From: Malurus cyaneus samueli
Taxonomy: Eukaryota; Chordata; Aves; Passeriformes; Maluridae
Assembly: GCA_009741485.1 (NCBI GenBank)
Contig: CM019214.1
Location: 53,712,900-53,776,899 of the forward strand
Direction: 5' to 3'
Length of the DNA stretch: 64,000 nucleotides
Below are positions 33,901 to 46,640 of the stretch, piece by piece. Numbering within the stretch: the stretch's first letter is position 1; each line of letters starts with the position of its first letter. A program made the position numbers and the translations under genes. The notes below the pieces were generated by a model. It had not been told where the DNA came from. It did not search any database and saw only the letters and a list, made by a program, of their open reading frames with translations.

Positions 33901-36900
33901 CTGAGGCCATCACCTTCCTGCTTTAACAAGCCAGAAAGTACTTTCTTTTTTATTTTCATGTTTCTCAAAACTGTATTGTTGAAACTAGAGGTCAGTATCT
34001 CGGAGAGACTGACAAATGCAGAATGGTGATGAGAGCAAATGGAGAGGGACTTTTTGGCATTAGTAGTTAGGTGTATCAAGTTTTTGTCTTTACTAGTGAG
34101 AATGTAATTTATGAAGTGTGTATGGAAGGTAATCATAAACCACTTCTTCCAATTGTCAAAAGCACTTCACAAACAGCCTTTCTACACTTTGGAGAACACA
34201 TGCATCCTTTTTTTCCAGATTGAATTCACATCTGTGGAAAATTGCATTGGTTGTAATGTTCACAAAAGTGGGGTTCTGGCAAATGACAATTAAATATGGC
34301 ACAAAAAAAATTTTAACATTTCTAAAGTGCATTTATGCATTACCAGATATACTGCTGTGAGCCATTGCTGCATCCATAAGACACATGAGAGTAGTGTGAG
34401 AGCACAAACTGCAGAGGTTTCCAGAACAGGTATCAGCTCTGATTCAAAAGGTCAGACATCCCTGACATGGAAGTTTAGCAGAAGTGCAACAAATCGAAGT
34501 CTTAAGGCAGCCTGTGTATCTGTTGACCTGATAAAGAAAAAATACCAAACTGTTTGATCTTATATGCAATTCAGATTACTGGTGGGGTGAGATACTAAGG
34601 AAAGTACTAACATTACCGCTGTACTGCAATATCTAAAACACAAGCATAAAATAAAAAATACATATTAATAGTGTATTGCTAGCTGTTGCTATTGATTTAT
34701 GGATGATCCTCACAATAGTAGCTGAGATTTTGCCTAAATATTCCAAGATAATGTTTCCAAGTTGTTGCACAAAAACTATTTCAAAAGCCACAAAAAAGGG
34801 AACTTAGGTATTGGAAATTTAAGAAATAAATGGGAAATATTTTTAAATTTGTCACACATGCCAGAAATACAAGCCAAGTCAAATGAAAGAGCTCTTATTG
34901 GCACCACAGAAATGTTTGGACCCCTGGAGCAACGTAGGCATAGGTTTGTTTATGCTGGCTGAAGAAACTAATATTTGTCTTAACTTGCTATTTTCACTTT
35001 CTTCTGAGAGATTTACTAGGAAATTTGCAACTAAGTAGGCAATTATTCATAACAAATTATCTTTTAGTGTAGAAAGAACCAAACACAAGCCACAAAAATT
35101 AATTAAAGAATAACAATAACTTGAAGAACTTTGTGGGGAGAGGAGTCATGTAACTGCCAATGCTTGTTATGTCAAATCTAAATTGTTTTTAGAAAACAAT
35201 ATCAAAATAATATAGCACTGTACAACAACCTGCAGAACCAGACTGATATGTATTTAGATTAAATTACAGAAGGGCAGTGATTAAATTTAGGTTGTCATCC
35301 ACTGTTATTTTACTTGACAGGATGCTGAAAACTACTAAAACCTGCTGTCTGCTGTAAAGAAAGGAGAACGGCAGGATAAAAAGACTGATATGATCCAAGA
35401 GCTGCCATCACTTCATAAACCGATTCCATGCATCAGGGAATAATGGTCTCAGAAGACAATGTCATGCTTGTATGAGAGCATCGCTCTTCAAATATGCTGG
35501 GAAAGGATGGGTGACCCCTTCTCAGAAATGCTAGCAATAGATACAGGTTAGCAACCCTGGCAGAAAATGCTGTCATGCTGAGAACATCATTCCTGAGAAA
35601 GTCTTTGGCATAAACCCAAACAAATGTTAATTGCTGAGCCTTATGAGGCTTCCATCCGTGCTCCAAAGAACCTTAGTGGCTTCGGGCACCCTCGCCTGAG
35701 GCTTCCCCCTATGCCCTGCCCAGCCCATGGCCCAGGTGCCCCATTTCAGCCCAGCCTCAGACACCCAGCCCTGCCCTGAGAAATGCTGGAGCTGTCCCTC
35801 TGCCTAAATTGCTGTTTGAACTTTCATCCTGGCCGGTGGCCACGCATGCACCTGATGGTCACTGGGCTGTCTAACACCCAACACATGTGTTGAGCTTCTT
35901 GCTCCGCTGGAGACTGGGTGTACATGGCAAATGCATCTGAACATTTCTGTTTCAGGACCTCACTTTCATTTTGATTCTTTAAATGGTCTGACTTCAGAAG
36001 TTCCTATGAATTAACCCATTTCAGCACCCAGCTGAGATGCTCTAGCTGTGCTTCTCTAAGAAGTGTCTGGATTCCAGTAAAAAAGCCTGCTCATAAGGCT
36101 TTTCCCTTTTGCAGATGAAAGAATTGTGTCCTTCTCACTACAGTCAGTTACTCCATGCATGAAAATCATCAGTTGTCATAAGGGATGACTGAAGACACCA
36201 AAACTGATGAACTTTCAATCCTGCCACTTTTAATACTGACCATATCCCTGTCACTTTGGTGGAGCAGGAAGCCTTGGCCTTTTGAAAACAGTGAAAACAG
36301 CCTTTTGAGCGTTCACCTCCTTGCCACACCTTTATTTGTGAGATCAAAGAGCCAGTTATTACTGAATTCCTGTTCTCCAGGTAGGTACTTCAGTAATTTT
36401 TCCTGTTTCAAGGTCTTAAGTAGTTCATTCCATGAGTTCCATGAGGAAGAATTTCCATTTTAATTATTTTTGAGCACTTTGTCTCAAATGTCTTTGATTT
36501 TTCAGAATCCTTATCAAATTGTAGACACCAGAGCTGGGCTTATTGTTCCAGCAGGATGACACACAGCAGTGTGTAACCTTCCCACAGTTTTGGAGCATAA
36601 ATTCCCGGATAATGTGTAAGAATTGCATTACCATGGGACAGTCTGTTCACCTGATTTATTTTTTTCAGGCTTCTTCAGATTTATTTCTTCCCCCATTATT
36701 TGCAGATGAATGAGTTTTCCTGTCACCATGTTGAAAAACATGTAACCTTATTAAACTATTCACCAAACTCTATGATATTGTATCAGTAGGGTCAGTGCCC
36801 TAATGTTTTAGACTTCTACAGACATTATGAGGGATATTTTTGCCTTTTCTTTATCTGTAAGAACAATTTCAGAAGCATAGAGGCCAAAATCATCTAGGAC

Positions 36901-39900
36901 TATATCTATTCAGTGAAGAATTCTCTCTTGTTGTTTTGAGCCCGTGAAATAACCATGTTTCATATCAACTTTGAGTTGATTTCATTCTCAGTCTTCCAGT
37001 TAATTATGATCTTGAAATGTCTTCAACTGTATAATTGCACCTAAAAATAATATGCCTCAAAATGCAATAATTAAGCCTTCAGTCAGTAAAGGTGAATTTA
37101 AATGTCTACAGATAATCCCAGTTTTTCCAGGGACAAATAGGTTTAATTGCAATGCTTTGCAGAGTCATGCAAGACTCTTGGAGCTGATTTTCAGTTCTTA
37201 TCTCTTGCTCATTCAGGGAGAAAAAAAAAAGAAAATTTGTATCATACTTTGCTCCCAAGGTAGAAATATTTCCCAACATTCAAGATTCATTTATTGCAAA
37301 CAGCTAAATGTAGTGACACTGCTGGTCATCTGCCACTGCACTCATACAATGCAGTCCATCTCACATGGTGGAAGAAGAGGAGGGAAGGAAAGGGCAGAGC
37401 TGTAAAGCACAGAGGTAAATGTAAAACCATTTCCAGGCCCTATTTCACTTCAGCCCCTTAAAACATTTCTATTAAAATGCATTGTGCAGCATCAGGAAAA
37501 CAAAGTCAAATACTGGTGAAAGAGGAGGAGATATTTTTGTGCCTTTTCAGTATAGCCATGAACACTGGTCGTTCCAGAACAGCCACTGATACAGAAGAAA
37601 AATATTCAAATAAGAGGATGGTTAATCTCAACATGAAGCATTCCATATTGATAGTGCTTTGATTTGAGACCCTATATTGCAAGCACATCTGATAAATATT
37701 TAGTGGCTTAACTGACCCTGAGGAGCTGAGAAATGAGTCACTGAAACTAGAAAACCTGTTATTTATGCACTCAGTTCATAGCCCAGCTGCAGGTAGAATA
37801 AAAAGGCTCAATTCCAGTTGCAATTGCAAAGTATTTAAACATGTACTTACACATGCATTATGTAGATCATAAGCAGTAATCAAATCTATTTATTTCTTTT
37901 TCAAAATATTTGGATGCATTTAAAATTATAATTAATTATTCTCCTATAGTACTGTCACAGTACTACTTACAAACAAGTCTGAACCAAAAAGTATTAACAC
38001 TATAATGCCAATATTCATAAGCAGATCCTTGAGAAAAAGGTGATAGACATTCTAAAAGTTATTACAGTGAGAGAATATATGGATATCATTTTAAAAGTGT
38101 ATAGAATCTATCTTAAACCACATGTCCATTGAGTTTGAAACTGGGTTGCAGAATATAACAGAAAATTTTCTCTTTGGCAATGATTGCTGTTTGGAGTAGA
38201 GACCATGTACCTTTCTTTGTGTTGGCATTGCATCTATCATGATGTGGAATGTTAAAAGAAAGTTAAAAAAAGGTGAAATTGCAGTCTTAAGCAGTCAAAA
38301 GAGCTGTTTTCACTGATTCCAAAAGAGTAAAGTTTTCTAGTTTGTTTTTCCAGAAGGCTGATTTTAAGATCATAAAAGCATACCCAAAATATACTGGCAC
38401 ATTTATTACAGTAAAAAGTATCAATAAGAAGCAGTGAAAAAATTGCACAAGCAAGCACAGAAGAACTGAAGTCACTAAGTCCTTTTTATGAATAATCTAA
38501 CTTTCAGGTACCTTTTATTCATATACCTCTTTTGCTTAAACAAAAAAGATAAATTTAAAATACAGAGCTGAGCTGTATTCCATTTCCCCTCTACTGTTTT
38601 AAATAAGACATCCAAATTCTTTCCATTTGTCATGGAGCATTAAGGGCATATTTTCATCATGGATTATATAGTATCAGTTGGTAATATGCCATGTTGTGAT
38701 GGACCACAAGACATCATATAGCCTGGAGCAAATTTCAGATGCATGGAAGGAATTGTAGTTGAATGACAAACCATGAAAATCTAGGGGAAGCTAGGCCTCT
38801 TTGGCAACAATTAAAGCATGCAGTAAATTTGTTCCACCAACAGGTTTTCCTGTGTTCACTGATTGACAACGTTTGTTCAGCTTCTACAGCACTGCACATC
38901 CTAAAGTTGTGCACAAAATTATTGCCACATATGGATTGTAGGGATGCTCTGCTAACGGAGAATACAAAAGTGATTGAGTGACAGCAGCCAAACCCAAGGA
39001 CTCAATTTACACCCCTTTATGTTTATAGTTCTATTTCTCTCCTTAGCAGCAGGCAGTACTTCTTTTGACTTCCAAGTCAGTATTTGACTGAGGGAGTGCA
39101 GTATTAATTACTTTGGTAAGTCTCAGAGAAAAGTCTTCCGTCAACTGGAGGTGTACCTTCTTACACTATCCTGCTACCAGCAGCATCACAAAGTGCCTCT
39201 GGCTTTTCTGCATCTTGATGCCTGTTTCTTCTGGATATTCAGCTCCTTCTACTTTTCTGAGGATCCAGAGGAATCCTAGGGACTATCATGTTTTTTTAAT
39301 GAAGACTCTCATCCTTAGGATTTTCACTAAAGCTACTGACTTATTTCAAACCAGCAATTAACCAATTACAATAAAATAGTTTCCTTGGTCACATTGACTC
39401 AGGCCAGACTTTGAATCAGGAGTCTCAGTATGAAAGTTTAAGTTTTATTACCAGCTGTCTGGTAGTAGGTTTTCAAAACACCCTACAAGTCTCTTATTCA
39501 TGGTACTACCTGAAATGACACAGGAGATGTGAAAAGACACCCTTTAAGTAGTTGGTTTCTGAGTTTTCAGTAGCAACCATCATTTACTCTCTGCAAGCTT
39601 TATGTACATCTAATACCCTCACAAAGTCATGTTTGATGGCTTCTATACATCAGTGTTGTAGTAACTAGGGAGGAAAAAATATGTACAGGCCAGTTTCATG
39701 GCCAGATTAATTTTTATTGAAGCCTTGAATTTTTGCTGCACTGTTATGATGGAAGGCCATAATAATCTGTCACAAGTATCATCAGATGTCACTGTGACTC
39801 TGTATAGGGTGGTGGACTGCATTTGGTGGAGTGGCTGTTATTTTTACCAGGAAACATGTCCACTGCTTCATTATTGAGACACAAGAAAAGATTAGTGCGT

Positions 39901-40470
39901 GCCTGACCTCTGAACAGTATAGGTGCTTTCAAAATCACATTAATTTTCTTAAGGTAGTCCCTTCATCCAGAGTTCCTCTTGCTAGTAATATATACTTATA
40001 TACTTTTTTTCCCCAGAGAGATAAATACAGCATAGGGTACATGTGTAAATTAAAGTAAAAGAACCACTTCCCTGTTTCACACCTATACCTTCACTGAATT
40101 TGGGCACAGAGGTGAATGCCTACTCTGAAATACAGTGATTTGAGGGCAATCTAAGAAAAGCAGATGATATAGATCAATGCATGAACATCAACAGGTCTTT
40201 GTCAGTACTTATTGACCAGAAACACTACCATGCTAGGTGGGACTGAGCAATAAATAAATAAATTTGTGGAACAAACATTGCAAAAGAAGTGCTATTTATG
40301 ATAGAAAATGCCCTGACTTCTATTTTGGGTCTATAAGTACTTTTTGAATACAGTTACGAAGTTTTATGAACATTAATGGAACAGTAAGATTATGTAACTA
40401 ATGTGAACACTGCTTAGAGGAAGTAAGTAAAGCCCATATTTTTAGAGAGACAGGACTTCAAAAAAACGTT
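30921..40470. other. Non-genic DNA
   Basis: No gene is recognised. A GC-richer block at about 35680-35860 is listed separately. Small inverted repeat arms of eight bases with a five-base loop occur at 33235-33255. A splice-acceptor-like site (ending 39049) and GTAAGT at 39116 bound a 66-base segment with stops in all frames. Open frames such as 37052-37405 plus and 33304-33573 plus show no domain. Confidence 0.5.
35680..35860. other. GC-rich block of unknown origin
   Basis: About 180 bases rich in CCC, GCCC and CAGCCC words stand out from AT-rich flanks. CpG is sparse, so it is not a CpG island. It may be the remnant of an old interspersed repeat or LTR, but I cannot identify the family and see no terminal repeats. 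Confidence 0.45.
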
Positions 40471-40471
40471 A

Positions 40472-40518
40472 TGTTTGGGATTGGTTTTGTGTTTTGTTGT
40501 TTGGTTGGGGATTTTTTG
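40472..40518. repeat. T/G-rich tract
   Basis: Irregular TTTGG, TTTTG and TTGG words, nearly free of A and C on this strand. Similar tracts occur at 46413-46438 and 61857-61912. Their origin is unclear. Confidence 0.7.
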
Positions 40519-43500
40519 GCAGATTAACACAATTATTCCTGAGGAGAGGGACTACAGCCTCATAAATGCCTACTCCATATATCAGGACTACTGCTAGAAA
40601 AGAACAAGCAAGCACAGGATGCTTTACCTACTATAAAAGACAAGTGATGGGGTGCATCATTACAAAGTTGGCTGTCTCTAAAGAAATTACTACCTTTTTT
40701 TTTCCTTTTGTGTGCTAAATATGGTATAATATATGTGTGAAGCAAAGAGGAAACCTGATTATCAAGGTAAAGAGTGAAGTTAAACACTTGATTTTGAACA
40801 GCCTGTCAAGATGCTATATAGCTGAAAGCTTCTTTATGGTTTGTCACAATATAGCAGTAAGTCTTGTACATAGTTTTCCCTGTCATTGACTGGCACAAGG
40901 ATTTAAAATCACTTCTCAAATGGATGTTCTGAATTCTGTAGGAGTTTGCTGGCTTGCTGTCTGATATTTCTGATTTTTGAACGCAGACACATAAATCATT
41001 ACCTTTTAAAGCCTCTTTTAAAATTTATTGGATTATAATTAACAAGGATCAATTTAATAAAAGCAGGAACACTTTTTAAAAAACATTAAATCTAACCAAA
41101 ATTATTACAACATTTAAGAGCAAAGTGCAAGGTGCTTACTGTTCCAACATTAATCATGTGCCAGGATGGATGGGGTTCATTTCATCTCACTGTAACCATC
41201 TAAAAATTAGTCATCACATCTCATCTACTCACCTGAATTCCTGTTAAATCAATGGACAGAGACAGGAATCCCCATGAGGCACACTGGCCCATTCTCAGAT
41301 AGGTGAGATAAACACGTTTTTTACCAGTAGGTGCAGACAGAACTAGCTGATGTGAGACAGATGCTTTAGCTATTCCCCACAGGTAGAGATCTCACACTGT
41401 TTGAGACCACTAAACGTACCCAGCATATCCATGTGGATCTGGCAGATGTGACCAAGGGCTGACCCACAGGAGACTCTTGCACAGTGGCAACTGGAGGCTG
41501 GACAGATAGACAGAACTGTGGATACTTTGGAGTTCCTAAAAATGCACTAAATATATGACTGCTGCTTCCAAATCATGTGCAATGACTGTAAAGGGAGCTC
41601 AGGGACATCTAAGTCCCAAACACTTATTTGAAATTATCACTGTCACACTACCTAAACCTGGTAGGTTTATAGAAGGAATGAAAACTGAAAACAGACTGAA
41701 AGTTTCCCTGTACAGATACTCAGAAAAATAAGCAGGCTGTATCAAGAGGGGATAGTGCAGGACCTGTCTTCATGCCTTCTGCCTGCTCTGGGACACATGA
41801 GATTGAGCTGAAGATCGGTAACCACAAGATGAAATCACTTCCAGGGAATGAAGTTGGTGCAGGAAAAACAAAAAAAAAGTCATACTAGCACTGGTTATCA
41901 CTCTTGGTATCAGCTGATGAAGGCAGATTAGCAGAGTTGCTTGAAGTCACCCTGGCTTGCGTGATGTCAGCAATGGCCTCAAAAGAGCACCACAGCCAAA
42001 AGTAGGTTTGGAAGAACAGCATCCTGCTATTTCAGATGACTTTCATTCCTTGTCCAGGAAAGGGTCAAAGACTGTCTTCCTAAAAACAAAAATGGGATTG
42101 TTAGAGGACAAAAAGGACATTCATGCTTAAAGCAACAGAAAGCTGATGACCAAAGAACTGTTGTGGCTTCCAAGCTTCCCATGCCAAAGCAAAGTGAACA
42201 CTATGAACCACCCACACTGCCTTTACCATGTCCCTCTGCCTCTGTCCAAGTACCACATGAGATGAAATTGTTCTTGACTTGAGCAATGTGGCTTAAAAAC
42301 CAAACCTCTGCTTTTTGCAATGTCTAATTTACATGCTTATCTTACCAATTTACCCTTAACTTACGCTGATTTCTCGCTGGATTGTATGCAACAGTAAAAA
42401 TTTTTATGCTCTTTAATATTTATTCTCAGGTATTGGTTACATGAAATGTTCTTTATATGCTTACACCCCTTGCCTCTCACCATTGTGCTCCCTGTTTTTT
42501 TCTGTCACTGAAGAGGCATTTTTGGCAACAGATGCAAAGCAACATTTAACCAAGGGCTGACCATGCCTACATGTTGACCCATCATGCATATGGACTTCCT
42601 TGTGTCTTTGAGAGCCCAGTAAGATTATCCCTCTAGCCTCCCTACATGAGCAGGAAGAATAGCAAGATCCCACAACCTCTGGGTTTTCATGCCACACATC
42701 AAGAAAATTCGTTTTGAAGAATTTTTTTTTTCACTAGGTATTTTGCAGGACTTCCCTGAGGATTTTGCAGCCTTTCCTTTGAGATATCCCCATAGGTTGT
42801 ATTCCAGTGCAGTGTCCACCCCAATGGGCACTGAGGGTTCCATTTTCACAGAAGCCAAGCTTCTTAATAACCAAATTATAAACCCTAAGGCTTCTTTTCT
42901 TAAGGAAAAAATAGTATTCACTTAGTTGTCCTCTCACAGCTAAAATTTACTTTTTACCTTTACTTAATATAATCTTCATATTTAAGTTCTCTGAGTCTGT
43001 CTTTCCTTTAGTTTCAGTATTTTATTAGTGCTACATGCATTAAACATGCCTTTATTTTTGCTTTATCCTACCAAAGCTGTAAGTTGGAAAAATTTCTCCT
43101 GTCCATGTCCAAACCTCAAATACTCTTTATTAAACACATGCTGTGTCCCAGTCTGAAGATGGCTGTACTCCTCTGAGAGCTCAAGTATTTTAAGTACTCT
43201 TAGCATGAGAAGTGCTGTATATATGTTATAGTGCTATAAAATGTTAGTTTATACTTGCCTCTTCTTTTTTAAATTGTAGATTCCTATATCATAATTAGAA
43301 TTTGTAAAACAGCTCAGCATACAGAAGAAGAGCAATACATTGTCATTATTACCTCCCTTTCTGGTATTTGATTGTTGAAACAAAGAGGTCTAGTGGAATG
43401 TTTGGCTCTTAAAATTATGCAGCTATGTCCCGCAGAAGCTTAGCAGTTCTGGCAGGGCAGTAATTGTATTTTTCCTGGGAATTTTTTAAATTATCTGGGC

Positions 43501-44567
43501 ACCAAAAAAAATAATGACATTTTTAAAGTGGTGGATTCAGTTGGGGCTAAGCAGATATGAGCAGTCTGTCTTTGTTAGTGTCTATATTGTGGCATTGCCG
43601 AGGGACACCAGTGACAGGCAGGGACTGATTGTGCTTGGCACTGAACAAACAAGGTAGAGTTTGCCCCAAAGAAGTTATAACTTAAATCCACAAGTACCGG
43701 GAGCTGGGGACAGTGGTGTCACATCACTCAGGAGGTTGGGACTTGAGGCTGAAGAACTCCCTTCTCCCAAAGCTGAACACCTCTAAAACAGACTGCTTTT
43801 CTCCTCAAGCTCTGCTCTTCGTGTCACAGGTGCCTTTCTAGCCAGCTAAGGTGTTTTCTGCTGTGAAGCCTGTAATGTTCTGCCTGTGAAGTAGACAATA
43901 TTGATTAAAAAAACAAAACCAGGGGAAAAAAAGCCAGAAGGGTCTGCTTAGAGCTGTCAAGGTTAAACGTTGAAATGATTAGTCACTTTCCATTGCAGTC
44001 AGTGCAAACTACCAACATTTCTTAAACATTTCTTTTAGCAGCCACTTACATGAATAATTAACTGCCGTGACCCTGCCTTGTCACTTACTGGTTAACATGG
44101 TCAAATGCTATCATTAACTTTCAGCGTTAGATGTGCTCTCTCATACTTTCCACCTGCTGATGCAAATGCTCGGGCTCGAAGCTCACGTTTCTAAATGTGG
44201 AAGCACAAGCCCGTGCAGACTCTTGAGAGGCTCCCTCCCGTGCAGACAATGCCCGGTGCCATGGGATCCATGCTTTCCTTGTCTTCTCGGGTCCCTTGTT
44301 TCTGGGCAGCTGCTGGGAAAACGTGTCAGGGAGAGAGCAGAGGTTTACCTCGCAGTGGCCTTTCTTTATCAGCAAAGCCAGGAAGCTGCACAAATCCCTG
44401 GCATGCATCCACCTTCGGCTTTCTGAGAAGCAGATAGCGTGTCCCAGCCTGTGCTTTATTTAAAGAGGCAGACCATTTGAGGTGAATAGTTAAGCTATGG
44501 AGCACTGGGGTATCATACTTGCTTGGATTTTTTTCTCCCCTCCACAGAAAAATGCAATCAAAGTGGA

Positions 44568-44576
44568 GGGGGGGGG
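44568..44576. repeat. Poly-G run (9)
   Basis: Short G homopolymer, uncommon in AT-rich sequence and prone to sequencing and replication slippage. Confidence 0.85.
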
Positions 44577-45192
44577 ACTTTGCAGCTGACTGTGGATAAC
44601 CAAGTGGTAAGACCTCCTTGGGATGTTCCTGAGAACTTCTGAGCTCTTCCCTATGGGACCACACTTTGCAGGTCTTAATCTCATGGGAAATTTAATCTTG
44701 AAGAAAAACCCAGGATTTGATCTGAATGTAAAGTTTTCATTTTGCACTCCTAGGAGTCTAGGATGGAAAATTGTAATACAACAAGCTCCCTCAGTTCTCT
44801 TGACACACAGGCAATGGCAAAATACCATCAATCTCAAAGATTTATATTCTTGTCCTTTTCAATCCCTACCTTGCCTTACACCATTATCACAATACATAAG
44901 GTAATGGCAAGAGTTGAATGAGTCATGGGAGACTTTCACTAAGATTTAATCCAAAATTTAAAAGCTGCCTACTCTGCATTGCCACATCATGGCATGCTTT
45001 TCAGTTACAGGAAATGTGCTGTATTCAGCAACATCACATCATGTTAATTGCTCAGTAAACTACCCTGTGGTCCTCAGTATCAGTGTTGTAGGTGAGAGGG
45101 TTAAAAAACAAACTCTGATTATTAATTTTGTCTGTCACTAGCAAAGATAATTCTTTTATTATGGAGGTTACTATGGAGCCTGATTCAGGGCC

Positions 45193-45208
45193 AAAAAAAA
45201 AAAAAAAA
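45193..45208. repeat. Poly-A run (16)
   Basis: Homopolymer run followed by short AACC words. No retroposon body is recognised. Confidence 0.9.
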
Positions 45209-45329
45209 CCAAAACCAAATTTAAGTTCATCATAGTGGAAAATCTTTAAACTGCTCTTTGGTACATTTAACAATTCCTGTGGTCCCTCTGGGAACAAAAT
45301 CTAAACCAAAATCTAACACGAAGGAAACA

Positions 45330-45540
45330 GGTTTGCTGGGATGCCAGAAGTGCTCTAATTAATGTATCTGGTTTTCATGGTGATAAATGGGGTCTGTCAG
45401 AGGGTAATAATTAATTCTTAATAATGTGAACTTCTCAAGGTTATTTTGCCCTCATATTTTTAAAGAGCTCTCCATAACCAAAACCGATACTGTAAATAAA
45501 CAAATCTTGGTTTGCTCGACACATGGTACAGGTATGTATG
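45330..45540. promoter_or_regulatory. Possible enhancer-like segment with forkhead and homeodomain motifs
   Basis: TGTAAATAAACA at 45491-45502 is the full forkhead (FOXA-type) consensus in reverse. Upstream are clustered TAAT/ATTA homeodomain cores around 45404-45426. The sequence has low simple-repeat content. The enhancer role is inferred from motifs only. Confidence 0.25.
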
Positions 45541-46412
45541 TGTTAGTGAGCTCGGCTTCCCTCTGAAGCAGAGATTTCACTTTTGATGCTGTGGCTTTGT
45601 TTGCACTTGCTTATCTGTCCACAAATGGCTGTGTTGACTCACACTGCCCCTGCAAAGCTGCCCAGCCTCTTCATTGCCAAGACTGACCCACAGTCTGGGT
45701 TTGATACTGGCAGCCATACTATGTGCCCATCCCTCTGCTTTAATATTCTCATTTCTGGAATTATGGTCTACTTTGTTGCTGGAATTGTCTACAAAAAGGA
45801 CATGAGATGATAAGAGAGTGTGTGTGTTTTAAAAGCAATTATAATACCACGGAGGAGGAAAAAAAAATCTTTTTTCTTTCTTAAAACACTAATCTCTATT
45901 CTGCATCTGTCTACTCATTTACCCTCTGGTAACACTGCTGGCTCCCCTTTTCTCAACAGCTCTCGTTCTCTCATGGAAAAACTGGGCAGGAAGAGGTCAT
46001 TGAAAACATTCTTGGGGATTGAGGCTACCAGGGCTTGTTGCTGCACAATTATGCAAGCAGATCCTTTTGAAAACAACTTTTAAGAAGGAAATAGGGAGCT
46101 TATAGTGAACAAGTGAGAACAGTACTCAGTGTAACTGTGTGCCTAGTACTGACTTTCTGGCCTTAGACTGTAAATTGGGATATGCTAAGGTATAGCTGAA
46201 GAATGTGAATTTGAAAGGATAAAAATAGTATCAGACAGTTATCTTTATATTCATAACTTTAGGCTTTACTCTGTAATTTAAATTCTTAGCAGAGAAAGCT
46301 TAAAATTCCAAAGTATGCATTTGATAGTAAAGAAAACATAGCTGTGTGAGCATAGGTGGCAAACCCCAAACTTCCACTTGTCATTACACAAGTCATTTAC
46401 CATGAATGCTGG

Positions 46413-46438
46413 CTTTTTTTGGTTTGGTTTTGTTTTTA
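46413..46438. repeat. T/G-rich tract
   Basis: T run followed by GGTTTGGTTTTG-type words, similar in kind to the tracts near 40.5 and 61.9 kb. Confidence 0.7.
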
Positions 46439-46489
46439 TCATGAGATTCTTTTGGGAAGTTTAAAATGGTGAACTTTAAGCTGAGCTAG

Positions 46490-46640
46490 GTAAACACATT
46501 TATGGATCCCGAGTAATCTTTCATTGCCAATCAAAGTAATGACTTTCTTTCGCTTGCTGTTTTTCTTTCTCTCTCTCACTTTGATTTATACCCGGGAGTT
46601 TTGCTCAGTGATTTTTCAGAAGCTGCAGAGAAGTTAAAAT
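46490..46640. promoter_or_regulatory. Possible regulatory segment with overlapping CCAAT and TCF/LEF motifs
   Basis: CCAAT (46527-46531) overlaps AATCAAAG (46529-46536), a TCF/LEF-type core. A pyrimidine-rich run and further AT-rich motifs follow. Function is inferred from motifs only. Confidence 0.2.

Noticed and set aside
39050..39115. Exon between an acceptor-like site and GTAAGT
   Set aside because: All three frames contain stops and it is short; kept only as an example that chance splice-site pairs occur in the window.
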